Shown here: positions 8,015 to 19,200 of the stretch, in pieces
How positions within the stretch are numbered: the stretch's first letter is position 1
Layout of the letters: every line of letters starts with the position of its first letter
Assembly (NCBI GenBank): GCA_020112395.1
Contig: JACCEK010000001.1
Coordinates: forward strand, 124,001-188,000
Direction: 5' to 3'
Length of the DNA: 64,000 bases
DNA from: Aerococcaceae bacterium DSM 111021
GTDB taxonomy: Bacteria; Bacillota; Bacilli; Lactobacillales; Aerococcaceae
The notes under the pieces: model-generated
Databases searched by the model: none
The model's input: only the letters and a program-made list of their open reading frames with translations
What the model was told of the DNA's origin: nothing
Program-made: the position numbers and the translations under genes

Positions 8015-10594
8015 ATGGCAAAGAAAACAAAGCAAACGCCAATGATGGAACAATATTTAAAGATAAAAGAAAGTTATCCAGATGCATTCTTATTTTATCG
8101 TTTAGGTGATTTTTATGAATTATTTCATGAGGACGCAATCCAGGCATCAAAAATATTAGAAATCACTTTAACATCAAGAAATAAAAATGCTGATAACCCT
8201 ATACCAATGTGTGGCGTACCATATCACTCATCGACGGAGTATATTAAACGTTTAATAGAAGCGGGTTATAAAGTGGCCGTCTGTGAGCAAATGGAAGATC
8301 CTAAACAAGTTACTGGTATGGTTAAAAGGGAAGTAGTGCGTGTTGTGACACCAGGAACAATATTGGAAGATGATGCAATTCCTAATAAAGAAAATAATTA
8401 TTTAGCTTGTATCCACATTAGTACCACTGGTTACTATCTGACATATATTGATATTTCAACTGGTGAATTATATTTAACGAAAACAATGATATGGAATCAA
8501 TTAGTGAATGAAGTAAAAAGTATTAATCCATCAGAAGTCATTGTGGATGCAAAAATAGAACTTGAATTGTTAGATAAATTAAAACAGCAATTAGGCAGTT
8601 TCTTTACTTTGTACCAAGTCGATACGGAAATAGAAAATTCATGGAAGATATCAAATCCTTCTTCAGATGAACTTATAATTTTGAATATGCTTTATGGATA
8701 TTTAGAAAGTATTTACATAACAAATTTAGAACATATTAAAGAAGTTGAACGTTATGAGTTAAGTTCATATATGCAAATGAACTATTATGCAAAATCACAA
8801 TTAGAATTGACTCGGTCATTGCGTTCTCAGAAGAAAAAAGGATCTTTACTTGATTTAATAGACAAGACTAAAACAGCTATGGGTGGACGTAAGTTGCACC
8901 AATGGCTTGATAAACCATTACTTGATATGGATGAATTAGAAGAAAGACATCAAAAAGTAGAATACTTAATGGGGTTTTATTTTGAACGTGTCGATTTAAT
9001 GGAAAACTTAGGACGAATTTACGACTTAGAACGACTAGTCACAAAAATAAGTTTGGGTAATGCAACAGCGCGAGATTTAAATCAACTACGTAATTCTTTA
9101 CAAGGAATACCTCGAATTAATCAGACGTTAGAGGTAATTAATTCACATTTATTACATGAAGTGGATTATACACCATTTACTTTGTTAAATGAATTTAGCT
9201 CACTCTTGGAATATGTTGATTCTGTATTAATAGAAGATCCGCCAATCTCGATAACTGAAGGTAATATTATTAAAGATAACGTGAATCAACGGTTAGATGA
9301 ATATCGGGATGCGTTAGAAAACGGCCAAAAATGGCTATCAGAGCTCCAAAAGAGAGAACGCGAGGAAACGGGTCTGAAAACCTTGAAAGTTGGTTATAAT
9401 AAGGTTTTTGGTTATTATATTGAGATTAGCAGGCTCCAAGCAGCGAACTTTAATGATGATCGTTATATTCGTAAACAAACACTTACAAATGCTGAAAGAT
9501 ATATTACAGAAGAGCTTAAAGAGATTGAAGCAACTATTTTAGGAGCACAGGAGAAATCAACCTCACTTGAGTATGATTTATTTATTGATTTAAGAGAGTA
9601 CGTTGCGAAGTATGTCAGTGGTTTACAAGAATTAGCTCATGAAGTAGCTACGCTGGATGTGTTAGTAAACTTTGCTAATATCAGTGAATCAGAGGATTAT
9701 GTACGGGCAGAATTAACGCATGAGACTAAGAGAATTGAATTAGTAGATTCACGTCATCCAGTAGTGGAAAGCTTAATTGGAAAAGCAAATTTTGTTCCCA
9801 ATTCATTGTTCTCAGACGAAGATAGTTCATTGCTTTTACTTACGGGACCAAACATGTCAGGTAAAAGTACATTTATGCGACAAGTCGCATTTTCTATTAT
9901 TTTGAATCAAATTGGTTGTTTTGTCCCAGCTAAAAAGGCTAAGTTACCAATTATCGATAAAATATTTACTCGTATAGGGAGTTCAGATGATACAACAAGT
10001 GGTCAAAGTACTTTTATGGTTGAAATGATGGAGACAAATGTAGCTCTAGAAGAAGCCACTGAGAATAGTTTATTACTATTTGACGAAATTGGACGTGGAA
10101 CGGCAACTTTCGATGGAATGGCATTAGCCGAAGCGATTATTAAATATATTGCTAAAAATGTTAAAGCTATGACTATTTTCTCTACTCATTACCACGAATT
10201 AACTGAATTAGATAAGACAATTAATGAAGTGAAAAACATTCATGTAGGTGCACAAGAGCATGAAGGGAATTTAATCTTTTTACATAAAGTCATTGATGGA
10301 CCCGCAGATAAAAGTTATGGAATACATGTGGCTAAACTGGCAGGATTACCCCAAAGTGTCTTAGAAGAGAGTCAAGAAATTTTAATTGAACTTGAATCTA
10401 ATGCTAAAAACCTACGCGAATCAGGAGCTGTGCAATTAGACTTATTTACAAATCATGAAAAAGATTTAATCAAGGAATCAATACCTGAAAACATTCAATC
10501 AATAGTGGATGATATCCACTCCCTTAATATCAATCAGATGACACCAATAGAAGCATTGCAAAAAATCTATGAGTGGCATCAACAAATAAAGTAA
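8015..10594 (+). CDS. mutS: DNA mismatch repair protein MutS
   Basis: This protein recognises mismatches and has ATP-dependent clamp activity. The mismatch-reading F-x-E motif is at F33-Y-E35 in 'GDFYELF'. The C-terminal ATPase has Walker A 'GPNMSGKST' (~610), Walker B 'LLLFDEIGRGT' and 'STHYHEL'. The full length of 859 residues is normal. An ATG at 8009 is closer to ymdB, but the AGGAAG ribosome binding site fits the ATG at 8015 better, and that start aligns with the usual MutS N-terminus. mutL follows after 18 bases in a classic mutSL operon. Confidence 0.97.
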   Translation: MAKKTKQTPMMEQYLKIKESYPDAFLFYRLGDFYELFHEDAIQASKILEITLTSRNKNADNPIPMCGVPYHSSTEYIKRLIEAGYKVAVCEQMEDPKQVTGMVKREVVRVVTPGTILEDDAIPNKENNYLACIHISTTGYYLTYIDISTGELYLTKTMIWNQLVNEVKSINPSEVIVDAKIELELLDKLKQQLGSFFTLYQVDTEIENSWKISNPSSDELIILNMLYGYLESIYITNLEHIKEVERYELSSYMQMNYYAKSQLELTRSLRSQKKKGSLLDLIDKTKTAMGGRKLHQWLDKPLLDMDELEERHQKVEYLMGFYFERVDLMENLGRIYDLERLVTKISLGNATARDLNQLRNSLQGIPRINQTLEVINSHLLHEVDYTPFTLLNEFSSLLEYVDSVLIEDPPISITEGNIIKDNVNQRLDEYRDALENGQKWLSELQKREREETGLKTLKVGYNKVFGYYIEISRLQAANFNDDRYIRKQTLTNAERYITEELKEIEATILGAQEKSTSLEYDLFIDLREYVAKYVSGLQELAHEVATLDVLVNFANISESEDYVRAELTHETKRIELVDSRHPVVESLIGKANFVPNSLFSDEDSSLLLLTGPNMSGKSTFMRQVAFSIILNQIGCFVPAKKAKLPIIDKIFTRIGSSDDTTSGQSTFMVEMMETNVALEEATENSLLLFDEIGRGTATFDGMALAEAIIKYIAKNVKAMTIFSTHYHELTELDKTINEVKNIHVGAQEHEGNLIFLHKVIDGPADKSYGIHVAKLAGLPQSVLEESQEILIELESNAKNLRESGAVQLDLFTNHEKDLIKESIPENIQSIVDDIHSLNINQMTPIEALQKIYEWHQQIK

Positions 10595-10612
10595 TTTTTT
10601 GGAGGTGTAACT

Positions 10613-12547
10613 GTGGGAATTATAAGACAAATGCCAGACTTTTTAGCCAATCAAATTGCAGCGGGTGAAGTTGTTGAGCGCCCTGCATCGGTAGTTAAAG
10701 AACTCGTTGAAAATGCCATAGATGCAGAAAGTAAACAAATTCTTGTCGAATTAGTAGAAGCAGGCATCCAACAAATAAAAGTGACTGATGATGGGAAAGG
10801 TATTTTAGCTGAAGATTTACCAATGGCCTTTATGGCGCATGCAACAAGTAAAATTTATGAGACGACTGACTTATTCAATATCCATTCTCTAGGCTTTCGG
10901 GGAGAAGCGTTAGCAAGTATTGGTTCTGTAAGTAAAGTACGTATTGAATCAAAGACTGAGGAAGATATCAGTGGGCATTTTATTGAGATAGAAGGATCAA
11001 AAGTAATTGCAGAGGGTCTTACTCAAGCAAGAAACGGAACGACTATTGAAGTTAACAGTTTATTTTACAATACTCCGGCCAGACTTAAACATTTAAAAAC
11101 AATCAAAACAGAATTAAGCCATACTCTAAAATTCATCCAAAATATTGCATTAGCGTATCCAGATGTTCGTTTTAGATTAACTCATAATGATCAAGAAATT
11201 TTTGCTAGTCATGGAAACAATAATCTTCAACAGGTCATTGCGAGTGTATATCAACCATCTCTAGCTAGGGATTTAATAGCAATTCAAAATGAATCGGATG
11301 ATTTTTCAATTAACGGCTTTATATCCAAACCTACTCTTACTAGAACAAGTAAACAATACATACATTGGATTATTAATGGAAGATCAGTTAAAAGTTACAT
11401 GTTAGATGAAGTATTAATTAAAGCGTATGGAAGACAGTTAATGATAGGACGCTATCCGATAGCAATAATCAATATTCAACTGGATCCAAGACTTGTCGAC
11501 GTGAACGTTCATCCAACCAAACAAACAGTTCGATTAAGTAAAGAAGATGAATTAAGCGAGTTAGTTACTCAAGCTGTCCTTAAAACGTTAAACGAAGTAA
11601 ATCCGATACCGTCATTAGAGGAAAGTGATTTAACTAAGTTAAGAGGCGATGATAATGTCTATGAACCTGTTCATTTTAACTTCACGCATCAGGCTCATCG
11701 AACTAATCAGAGTGAAGTCAAAGATAGTGAGCGAAATATAGCTGAGAAGCCATCGGATTATAAAGATCAATTGAAACACGCATTAAATAATAACAGGACA
11801 TCTCGAGTTTCATCAATTTCAGAATCACCGAATGTTAATTATCATAGAAGTGAGGCAAAAGTATCCCAAAATGAACCAGTGGATTTTAAACCATTGGCAT
11901 CTGAACCTGAAGTTGATGAAAAAAAGACAAACTATTCTTTAGACTTCCATAGTTTGCGTTATGTTGGTCAAATCCATGGAACTTATTTAATAGCTGAGAG
12001 TGAATCTGGCTTTTACTTAATTGATCAACATGCGGCTCAGGAGCGTATTCGTTATGAGGACTTGATGAATGAAGAGGTTGATGTAACAATACAACAACAG
12101 TTATTGATGCCAATAATAATGAATTTCACAACAATAGAGATGGAACTGATTAGTGAATTAGAGGAACAATTCGAGAATCTAGGACTTTACTTAGAATTAA
12201 TGGGGCCTACAAGCTATAAGTTGGAAAGTTATCCTGATTGGTTGTATTATGAAGAAGTCGAGGGACTAGTAACAGATTTGATTGAATTGTTGAACAAACA
12301 ACCAAATTTAACTATTCCAGAATTAAAAGAACGCTCGATAATAATGCAGAGTTGTCGTGGAGCAATTAAAGCGAATCACTATTTAGATGATAAACAAGCA
12401 ATCGCTTTAATTCATGGATTGGATGGATTAAAAGATCCTTATCACTGTCCACACGGACGTCCAGTGTTTGTAGAGTTTAATCAAAACACATTGGAAAAAT
12501 TATTCAAACGTATCCAAGACACACATGAAAGAGGAGTTTTTCGATGA
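10613..12547 (+). CDS. mutL: DNA mismatch repair protein MutL (endonuclease type)
   Basis: MutL is a GHKL ATPase that couples MutS to strand incision. N-terminal ATPase motifs are 'ENAIDAES', 'DDGKGI', 'HATSKI' and 'GFRGEAL'. A poorly conserved linker (~340-440) leads to the C-terminal dimerisation and nuclease domain with '[12 protein letters not shown]' (the DQHA-x2-E-x4-E metal motif) and 'CPHGRP'. It should therefore nick DNA itself, as expected in a genome without MutH. The start is GTG behind GGAGGTG. Its TGA overlaps the ATG of the first msrB by four bases. Confidence 0.97.
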   Translation: MGIIRQMPDFLANQIAAGEVVERPASVVKELVENAIDAESKQILVELVEAGIQQIKVTDDGKGILAEDLPMAFMAHATSKIYETTDLFNIHSLGFRGEALASIGSVSKVRIESKTEEDISGHFIEIEGSKVIAEGLTQARNGTTIEVNSLFYNTPARLKHLKTIKTELSHTLKFIQNIALAYPDVRFRLTHNDQEIFASHGNNNLQQVIASVYQPSLARDLIAIQNESDDFSINGFISKPTLTRTSKQYIHWIINGRSVKSYMLDEVLIKAYGRQLMIGRYPIAIINIQLDPRLVDVNVHPTKQTVRLSKEDELSELVTQAVLKTLNEVNPIPSLEESDLTKLRGDDNVYEPVHFNFTHQAHRTNQSEVKDSERNIAEKPSDYKDQLKHALNNNRTSRVSSISESPNVNYHRSEAKVSQNEPVDFKPLASEPEVDEKKTNYSLDFHSLRYVGQIHGTYLIAESESGFYLIDQHAAQERIRYEDLMNEEVDVTIQQQLLMPIIMNFTTIEMELISELEEQFENLGLYLELMGPTSYKLESYPDWLYYEEVEGLVTDLIELLNKQPNLTIPELKERSIIMQSCRGAIKANHYLDDKQAIALIHGLDGLKDPYHCPHGRPVFVEFNQNTLEKLFKRIQDTHERGVFR

Positions 12548-12984
12548 GTAAACAAGAGCAATATAATGACAAAATTAAACAATTAGACGAATTACAATTT
12601 AAAGTAACGCAAGAAAGTGCGACTGAACGTCCATTTACGGGCGAATATGATGATTTCTATGAAAAAGGAATTTATGTTGACGTCGTAAGTGGTAAACCAT
12701 TATTTTCTAGTTCAGATAAATATGATGCGGGGTGTGGGTGGCCATCATTTTCTCAACCCATTGAAGAATCATTCGTTTCTGAACATGATGATCATAGTTT
12801 GAACCGTAAACGAACTGAAATTCGTAGTTCAGATGCTGATTCACACTTGGGACATGTATTCCCAGATGGGTTAGAAGAGTTAGGCGGTATGCGTTATTGC
12901 ATTAACTCAGCAGCATTAACATTTATTCCAGAAGAAAAAATGGAAGAAAAAGGATATGGAGAATACCTTAAGTACGTAAAATAG
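12544..12984 (+). CDS. msrB: Peptide-methionine (R)-S-oxide reductase, divergent copy 1
   Basis: MsrB reduces methionine-R-sulfoxide in proteins. Catalytic Cys119 lies in 'RYCINSAAL', resolving Cys64 in 'GCGWPSF' and the substrate histidines in 'HLGHVF'. The CxxC zinc pairs of other MsrB subfamilies are absent. It overlaps mutL (ATGA) and is translationally coupled to it. Compared with copy 2, which follows immediately, the usual Gly-Met before the conserved Arg is replaced by Asn87-Arg88, and the Pro after 'PDG' by Leu110. Catalysis should remain possible, but substrate contacts may differ. The MsrB family is certain; the reason for two copies is not. Confidence 0.93.
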   Translation: MSKQEQYNDKIKQLDELQFKVTQESATERPFTGEYDDFYEKGIYVDVVSGKPLFSSSDKYDAGCGWPSFSQPIEESFVSEHDDHSLNRKRTEIRSSDADSHLGHVFPDGLEELGGMRYCINSAALTFIPEEKMEEKGYGEYLKYVK

Positions 12985-12995
12985 GAGTGAAGATA

Positions 12996-13433
12996 ATGGT
13001 TAAAAAAGACTATCAAAAACAAATTCAAAACTTGAATGATGTACAATTTCAAGTGACTCAAAATGAAGGAACAGAACAAGCATATACAGGAGAATATGAT
13101 GATTTCTATGAAAAAGGAATATATGTAGATATTGTCAGTGGTGAGCCACTATTTTCAAGTGCAACTAAATATGATGCTGGCTGCGGATGGCCATCATTCT
13201 CACAACCGATATCTAAAGCAGGTATCGTTGAGAATACAGATCGGAGCTATGGGATGGTTAGAACTGAAGTGAGAAGTAAAGATGCAGACTCACACTTAGG
13301 TCACGTATTTAACGACGGACCACAAGATGAAGGTGGACTACGATTCTGTATTAATTCAGCATCCTTAAAATTCATTCCATATGATGAAATGGATAATGAA
13401 GGTTATACTGATTATAAAAGATATGTGGAGTAA
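12996..13433 (+). CDS. msrB: Peptide-methionine (R)-S-oxide reductase, copy 2
   Basis: This second MsrB of 145 residues starts 11 bases after the first. The family motifs are canonical: 'GCGWPSF' with Cys63, '[11 protein letters not shown]', 'HLGHVF', 'DGP' and catalytic Cys118 in 'RFCINSAS'. An in-frame GTG at 12987 lies within the AGGAGTG ribosome binding site, so the ATG at 12996 is the start. The two proteins share long identical blocks, including '[15 protein letters not shown]' and '[15 protein letters not shown]', so this is a tandem duplication that has since diverged. It probably shares the mutSL-ruvAB transcript. Confidence 0.94.
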   Translation: MVKKDYQKQIQNLNDVQFQVTQNEGTEQAYTGEYDDFYEKGIYVDIVSGEPLFSSATKYDAGCGWPSFSQPISKAGIVENTDRSYGMVRTEVRSKDADSHLGHVFNDGPQDEGGLRFCINSASLKFIPYDEMDNEGYTDYKRYVE

Positions 13434-13440
13434 ATAGATT

Positions 13441-14040
13441 ATGTATGAATTTTTTGAAGGAATTTTGAAGTCTGTTACACCACAATATATAGTAATAAAC
13501 GTAAATGGGGTTGGCTATAAATTAATTACAGCCAATCCTTTTCGTTGGCAAGATTTTATTGGTCAAACTGTTAACTGTCAAGTTGAATTAGTTGTTCGAG
13601 AAGACTCGATGACTTTATATGGCTTTTTTGATTTAAATGAAAAAGAACTATTTCATAAATTAAATAAAGTTTCTGGCATAGGGCCGAAAAGTGCTCTGTC
13701 CATCCTAGCTTTAAATGATCATGAAGGTTTAGTCCAAGCGATTGAATCAGGAGATAGTCAGTATTTGACTAAATTCCCAGGAGTGGGGAAAAAGACAGCT
13801 CAACAAATGATTCTGGACTTAAAAGGCAAATTAGACTTTGCTTCAGAGTTAATCAACACCGGATCGACAATAAGTACAAATGCTTCAAATGGAATTAATG
13901 CTGAAGTGATGGAAGCACTAGAAGGACTTGGATACTCTCAACGTGAAATAAAACGAGTAGAAAAATTAATTACTGATGAACAATTTACATCTACTCAAGA
14001 AGGATTAAGTTTTGCCTTCAAATTATTGATCAAAAATTAA
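13441..14040 (+). CDS. ruvA: Holliday junction branch migration protein RuvA
   Basis: RuvA is the tetrameric DNA-binding subunit of the RuvAB branch-migration motor. An N-terminal OB fold (~1-65) is followed by two helix-hairpin-helix motifs ('LNKVSGIGPKSALSIL' and 'LTKFPGVGKKTAQQMI'). A flexible linker leads to a C-terminal helical domain that contacts RuvB. The length of 199 residues is normal. It lies seven bases after msrB copy 2 and 15 bases before ruvB. Confidence 0.96.
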   Translation: MYEFFEGILKSVTPQYIVINVNGVGYKLITANPFRWQDFIGQTVNCQVELVVREDSMTLYGFFDLNEKELFHKLNKVSGIGPKSALSILALNDHEGLVQAIESGDSQYLTKFPGVGKKTAQQMILDLKGKLDFASELINTGSTISTNASNGINAEVMEALEGLGYSQREIKRVEKLITDEQFTSTQEGLSFAFKLLIKN

Positions 14041-14055
14041 AAAGGAGGGCGTAGA

Positions 14056-15078
14056 ATGAGTGCTGAAGACCGTATATTATCGAATGAAACCATAGATGGC
14101 GCTGAAGAATTACAAGAACAGTTACTTCTTCGGCCCAAATTACTTAAAGATTATATAGGACAAGATAAATTAAAAGCGGAATTAACGGTCTACTTACAGG
14201 CTGCTAAAATGCGTGAAGAAGCTTTAGACCATTGTTTAATCTATGGTCCTCCTGGACTAGGTAAAACAACATTAGCCATGATAATCGCAAATGAATTAGA
14301 AGTCGGTATTCAAACCACAAGCGGTCCTGCTATTGAAAGACCAGGGGATTTACTTGCGATTCTTAACGAACTGAATCCTGGAGATGTCCTGTTTATTGAT
14401 GAGATTCATCGTTTGCCCCGTGTTATTGAAGAAGTATTATATTCTGCGATGGAAGATTTTTTTGTTGATATTATTATTGGACAAGGCTCTACAAGCCAAC
14501 CTATTCATTTTGAACTTCCACCATTCACACTTATAGGAGCAACAACGAGAGCAGGAATGCTTTCGCAACCTTTAAGAGATCGATTTGGGATTATTTCACA
14601 CTTGGAGTATTATAATGCAAATGATTTAAAAGCGATTGTAAATCGTACTGCCGATGTGTTCCAGATTGAGATTGATAATCATGGTGCACATGAAATCGCA
14701 TTAAGAAGTCGCGGCACACCTAGAATAGCGAACCGATTACTTAGACGTGTCAGAGACTTTGCACAAGTCAAAAGTAATGGTAAGATATCAAAATCACTAA
14801 CAGATGAATCGTTAAATATACTCGATATAGATGAGTTCGGACTTGATGTGGTGGATCGTAAACTATTAACAACGATGATAGAAATGTATAATGGAGGACC
14901 GGTAGGGCTAAGTACGATTGCAGTAAATATTAGTGAGGATATTGAAACTGTCATTGATATGTATGAACCTTACTTATTACAAAATGGATTTATCCAACGT
15001 ACACCTAGAGGTCGAGTAGCAACAAAAAAAGCCTATGAGCATTTAGGATATTCGTGGTTGGAAACGAAAGAGGAATAG
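14056..15078 (+). CDS. ruvB: Holliday junction DNA helicase RuvB
   Basis: RuvB is the hexameric AAA+ motor that drives branch migration with RuvA. Walker A is 'GPPGLGKTT' (~65-73) and Walker B is 'VLFIDEIHR'. Sensor and arginine-finger elements '[18 protein letters not shown]' are present, and a winged-helix domain forms the C-terminus. At 340 residues it is full length. The start follows AAAGGAGGG. Its TAG is one base from the queA start, so the two are co-transcribed. Confidence 0.97.
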   Translation: MSAEDRILSNETIDGAEELQEQLLLRPKLLKDYIGQDKLKAELTVYLQAAKMREEALDHCLIYGPPGLGKTTLAMIIANELEVGIQTTSGPAIERPGDLLAILNELNPGDVLFIDEIHRLPRVIEEVLYSAMEDFFVDIIIGQGSTSQPIHFELPPFTLIGATTRAGMLSQPLRDRFGIISHLEYYNANDLKAIVNRTADVFQIEIDNHGAHEIALRSRGTPRIANRLLRRVRDFAQVKSNGKISKSLTDESLNILDIDEFGLDVVDRKLLTTMIEMYNGGPVGLSTIAVNISEDIETVIDMYEPYLLQNGFIQRTPRGRVATKKAYEHLGYSWLETKEE

Positions 15079-15079
15079 T

Positions 15080-16114
15080 ATGTTAACTACAAAAGATTTT
15101 GATTATGAATTACCAGAGCATTTAATTGCTCAAACACCATTAGAAGATAGAAGTGCTTCACGTCTATTAGTATTAAATAGAGAAAATGATATTCTTGAAG
15201 ATACAAATTTTAAACACGTCTTAGATTATTTAAATCCTGGGGATGCACTAGTAGTCAATGAAACAAGAGTTATCCCAGCTCGTATCTTCGGAGTTAAGCC
15301 TGATACTGGAGGACATCTTGAAGTATTACTCTTGAATAACACACAAGGAAACGAATGGGAAGTGTTAGTTAAACACGCTCGCCGAGCTAAAGTTGGTACT
15401 GTGATTGAGTTTGGAGATGAGGGGAAACTTCGAGCAGTTGTTAAAAAGGAGTTAGACCATGGTGGGCGAATTATTGAATTTGAATATGAAGGTGTCTTTC
15501 TAGAGATTCTCGAAACACTAGGTCAAATGCCACTTCCGCCTTACATCAAAGAAAGGTTAGAAGACCCCGATCGATATCAAACAATCTATGCGAAAGAAAA
15601 TGGGTCTGCAGCTGCTCCAACAGCAGGTCTGCATTTTACTAATGAACTTTTTGAAGAAGCGAAAGAAAAAGGAATAGAAATAATTCCATTAACATTACAT
15701 GTTGGGTTGGGTACATTTAGACCAGTATCTGTAGAACGCTTGGAAGAACATGAAATGCATGCGGAATTTTATAATCTAAGTGCAGAAAGTGCAAGTCGTA
15801 TAAATAAAGTGAAAGAAAGTGGTGGAAAGGTTGTTGCTGTTGGAACGACGTCTGTTCGAACATTAGAAACAATTGCACATGATAACAATGGAGAGATTAA
15901 AGAAGGTTCGGGTTGGACCTCGATATTTATTACTCCTGGTTATGAATATCAAGCAGTTGACCATTTAATTACTAACTTTCATTTACCACAATCTACTTTA
16001 GTGATGTTAGTGAGTGCTTTCTATAATCGTGAAAAGACGCTGCAAGCATACAGACATGCTGTAGAAAATGAATATAGATTCTTTAGTTTTGGAGATGCTA
16101 TGTTGATACTTTAA
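15080..16114 (+). CDS. queA: S-adenosylmethionine:tRNA ribosyltransferase-isomerase QueA
   Basis: QueA transfers and isomerises the ribosyl group of SAM onto preQ1 in tRNA, giving epoxyqueuosine. Typical blocks include '[14 protein letters not shown]' at the N-terminus, '[11 protein letters not shown]'-like '[12 protein letters not shown]', '[11 protein letters not shown]' and the C-terminal '[17 protein letters not shown]'. The length of 344 residues is normal. It ends the ruvAB operon. In Bacillus, tgt and yajC follow queA, but here a terminator and dnaE follow instead, so tRNA-guanine transglycosylase must be encoded elsewhere. Confidence 0.96.
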   Translation: MLTTKDFDYELPEHLIAQTPLEDRSASRLLVLNRENDILEDTNFKHVLDYLNPGDALVVNETRVIPARIFGVKPDTGGHLEVLLLNNTQGNEWEVLVKHARRAKVGTVIEFGDEGKLRAVVKKELDHGGRIIEFEYEGVFLEILETLGQMPLPPYIKERLEDPDRYQTIYAKENGSAAAPTAGLHFTNELFEEAKEKGIEIIPLTLHVGLGTFRPVSVERLEEHEMHAEFYNLSAESASRINKVKESGGKVVAVGTTSVRTLETIAHDNNGEIKEGSGWTSIFITPGYEYQAVDHLITNFHLPQSTLVMLVSAFYNREKTLQAYRHAVENEYRFFSFGDAMLIL

Positions 16115-16121
16115 ATGTGAA

Positions 16122-16163
16122 AAAAAACGCTTTGTTGGTTATTGCCAACAAAGCGTTTTTTTC
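16122..16163 (+). terminator. Terminator after queA
   Basis: The arms AAAACGCTTTGTTGG (16124-16138) and CCAACAAAGCGTTTT (16145-16159) pair perfectly over 15 bp and are followed by further T residues. Confidence 0.93.
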
Positions 16164-16201
16164 AATCTAGTTATTTGTTTATAGTGGGAATTGTAGCTAT
16201 A

Positions 16202-16210
16202 TGGTATGAT
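16202..16210 (+). promoter_or_regulatory. Extended -10 promoter for dnaE
   Basis: TGGTATGAT (TG, one base, TATGAT) ends 29 bases before the dnaE start. No clear -35 is present. Confidence 0.45.
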
Positions 16211-16239
16211 AATTAAGTGAATGATAAGGAGGTGTGCCA

Positions 16240-19200
16240 ATGTTGTTTAATGTTCAAAGTGAGTATTCACTACTGAGTAGCACTTTAAGAATAAGGGACT
16301 ATGTCAATGAAGCTAAACGATTAGGTTATGATGCGATCGGCTTAGCGGATAATCGTGTTCTGCATGGTGCCTTACAATTTTATACAATTGCCAAAAGAAA
16401 TGGGCTAAAACCACTTATAGGATTAAATCTGACACTTAAAGGAGCAATAAGACAAGATAAAAATTTTCCTTTTATGCTTTATTCAATGAGTGAAGCGGGA
16501 TATCAGCATCTAATTAAAATATCAAGAATGATTAAAAATAATCATATAGATGATTTAGAAGTTTGGTCTTATATTGAACATCAAGCTACTGACCTTGTAT
16601 ACATATCAACGGGTAGATTAAGCGAGATGGAACAAGCGGCTATTCATGAAGATCATCAGCATGCTAACAGGTTATTGGAGCACTATTTTAGAGTGTTTGG
16701 GCAGCATAGTGTATACATGGGAATGACTATTTATCCTTATAATAGATCTGAAGTCGACATGTTAAATCAGTTTGCTAAAAAAAATAAAATCCAACAAGTT
16801 GCTGCTCAGTTAGTAAATTCATTAAGTGAAGATGAAGCGTTTAGTTTACAAATACTTAATGCAATAAAAGAAAACGAGACAATAGATAGCTCTCTTCGCT
16901 ATTCAAAGGGAACAAATTATTTGTTTTCAAAAGATTCTCTTCGAACTTTATATATTGAAGCAGGACTAAGTGATGTTTGGGAAAACTCTGAAAAATTAAT
17001 AAGTAAATTAAATACAACTATTGATTCATCGAAGTCGTATTTACCCAAATATCAAGTGCCAACAAATTCAACTTCTGGTGATTATTTAAAAAATTTAACG
17101 TTGGAACGGCTCAAAATAATTGGTAAAGATACTGAACAAATATATATTAATCAACTGAACCATGAGTTAAAGGTTATCGATAATATGGGATTTAGCGATT
17201 ATTTCTTAATCGTTTGGGATATTATTAAGTTTTGTCATGAAAAAAATATCCGAATTGGACCAGGTAGAGGATCGGCTGCCGGTTCATTAGTAAGTTACTT
17301 GTTACAAATCACACTAGTTGATCCACTTGAATATGGACTGCTTTTTGAGCGATTTCTAAATCCAGAGCGATATAATATGCCGGATATTGATATAGATATA
17401 CCGGATAATAAACGTGAGGTAGTTTTGAAATACATCCAAAAACGATATGGACATGAACAAGTAGCTCAAATTGTGACAATGGGAACGTTCGGTGCAAAAG
17501 CATCAATCCGTGACACGTTAAGAGTTATAGGAGCAGATAGTGAAACATTAAAAAAATGGTCACAAGCTATTCCTTCAGACCAAAACCAGTTAATGACATT
17601 GGATCGAGCTATAAATCAATCTAATTTACTACAATCAATCGTTTCTGAAAGTGATTTCAATAAAGTTATATTCAAAGCAGCGAAAACAATAGAAGGGTTA
17701 CCTAGACATAATTCAACTCATGCTGCAGCTGTAGTAATTAATGACTTTCCACTCGATTCAATTATCCCTGTAAAAGATCGAGAGAATGACTTGTTGATTA
17801 CTCAATTTACAATGAATGATGTAGAACAGATGGGTCTATTAAAAATGGATTTTTTAGGGTTAAGAAATTTAACTATTCTAGATAACATCATTCGAAACAT
17901 AAAAAACAATAAAAAAATCGTAATACAACCGAGTGAAATACCCATGAATGATGTTGAAACAATAAAACTATTCCAACAAGCAGATACTAATGGCGTGTTT
18001 CAATTTGAATCGGAGGGAATCAAAGATGTCTTGAAGCGTTTAAAACCTGAAAACTTTGAAGACATTGTAGCAGTTAACGCATTATATCGCCCTGGTCCAA
18101 TGAAACAAATTGATACGTTTATTCGACGGAAGCATGGCAAAGAAAAAATTGAGTATGTACATGAAGTACTAGAACCGATATTGAATACAACTTATGGAAT
18201 TATAGTGTATCAAGAACAAGTCATGAGAACTGTAGTTGATATGGCTGGATTTAGCCTTGGTGAGGCTGATATATTGCGCCGTGCAATGGGGAAAAAACAA
18301 GTAGAAGTTATGGAAAAGGAACGAGAACATTTTGTTAGTGGGGCAATGGAAAAAGGATATACTCAACAAGCAGCAAAGGAAGTATACAATTATATCTATG
18401 AATTTAGTAATTATGGATTTAATCGGGCCCATGCTGTTGTTTATTCTACGTTAGCCTATCAATTAGCTTATTTAAAAGCTAATTATACTGAAGAATTTTA
18501 TCAAGCTATATTGAATAATGGCCGTTCTCAATCAACTTCGTTTAATCTCTATATACAAGAAGCAAAAAATAAACTAAATAAATTACTACCTCTAGATATC
18601 AATAAAAGTAAAGCTGGTTTCAAAGTAGATGAAGGGTTAAGAATTGGATTTAATTCAGTGACCGGAATTAGAGGAGAACTCATTAGACATATTACTGAAG
18701 ATAGAAGTCAAATTGGGTCTTATAAAAGTCTGCTAGACTTTTTACAACGTTTACCACTTAAATTTTTAAAAATGGATATGATTTCTCCTTTAATATATTC
18801 AGGAGCATTTGACAATTTTGGATATAATCGAGCAACGCTGATACACAATCTACCTGCAATGATTCAATCAGTAGAGTTTAGTGGACAAAATATGAATTTG
18901 TTTCAAGAAATGGAACCGAAAATTGATTGGATTCAAGACTTTACCTTAATGGAACGTTTAAACCAAGAAAAAGAGGCTCTTGGTTATACTATATCAGGTC
19001 ATCCATTAGATGCTTATAAAGAAATTATTAAAAATGATGGTGGATTTATAAGTATATCGCAAGCGTTAATTGCACCCGCAAAGAAAAAAGTAAAACTCAT
19101 TGGGGTTGTTCAGAACGTAAAAGAAATACGGACTAAAAATAATGATTTAATGGCTTTTACTACTATCGGTGATGAATTTTATTCTATAGATGTAGTTATT

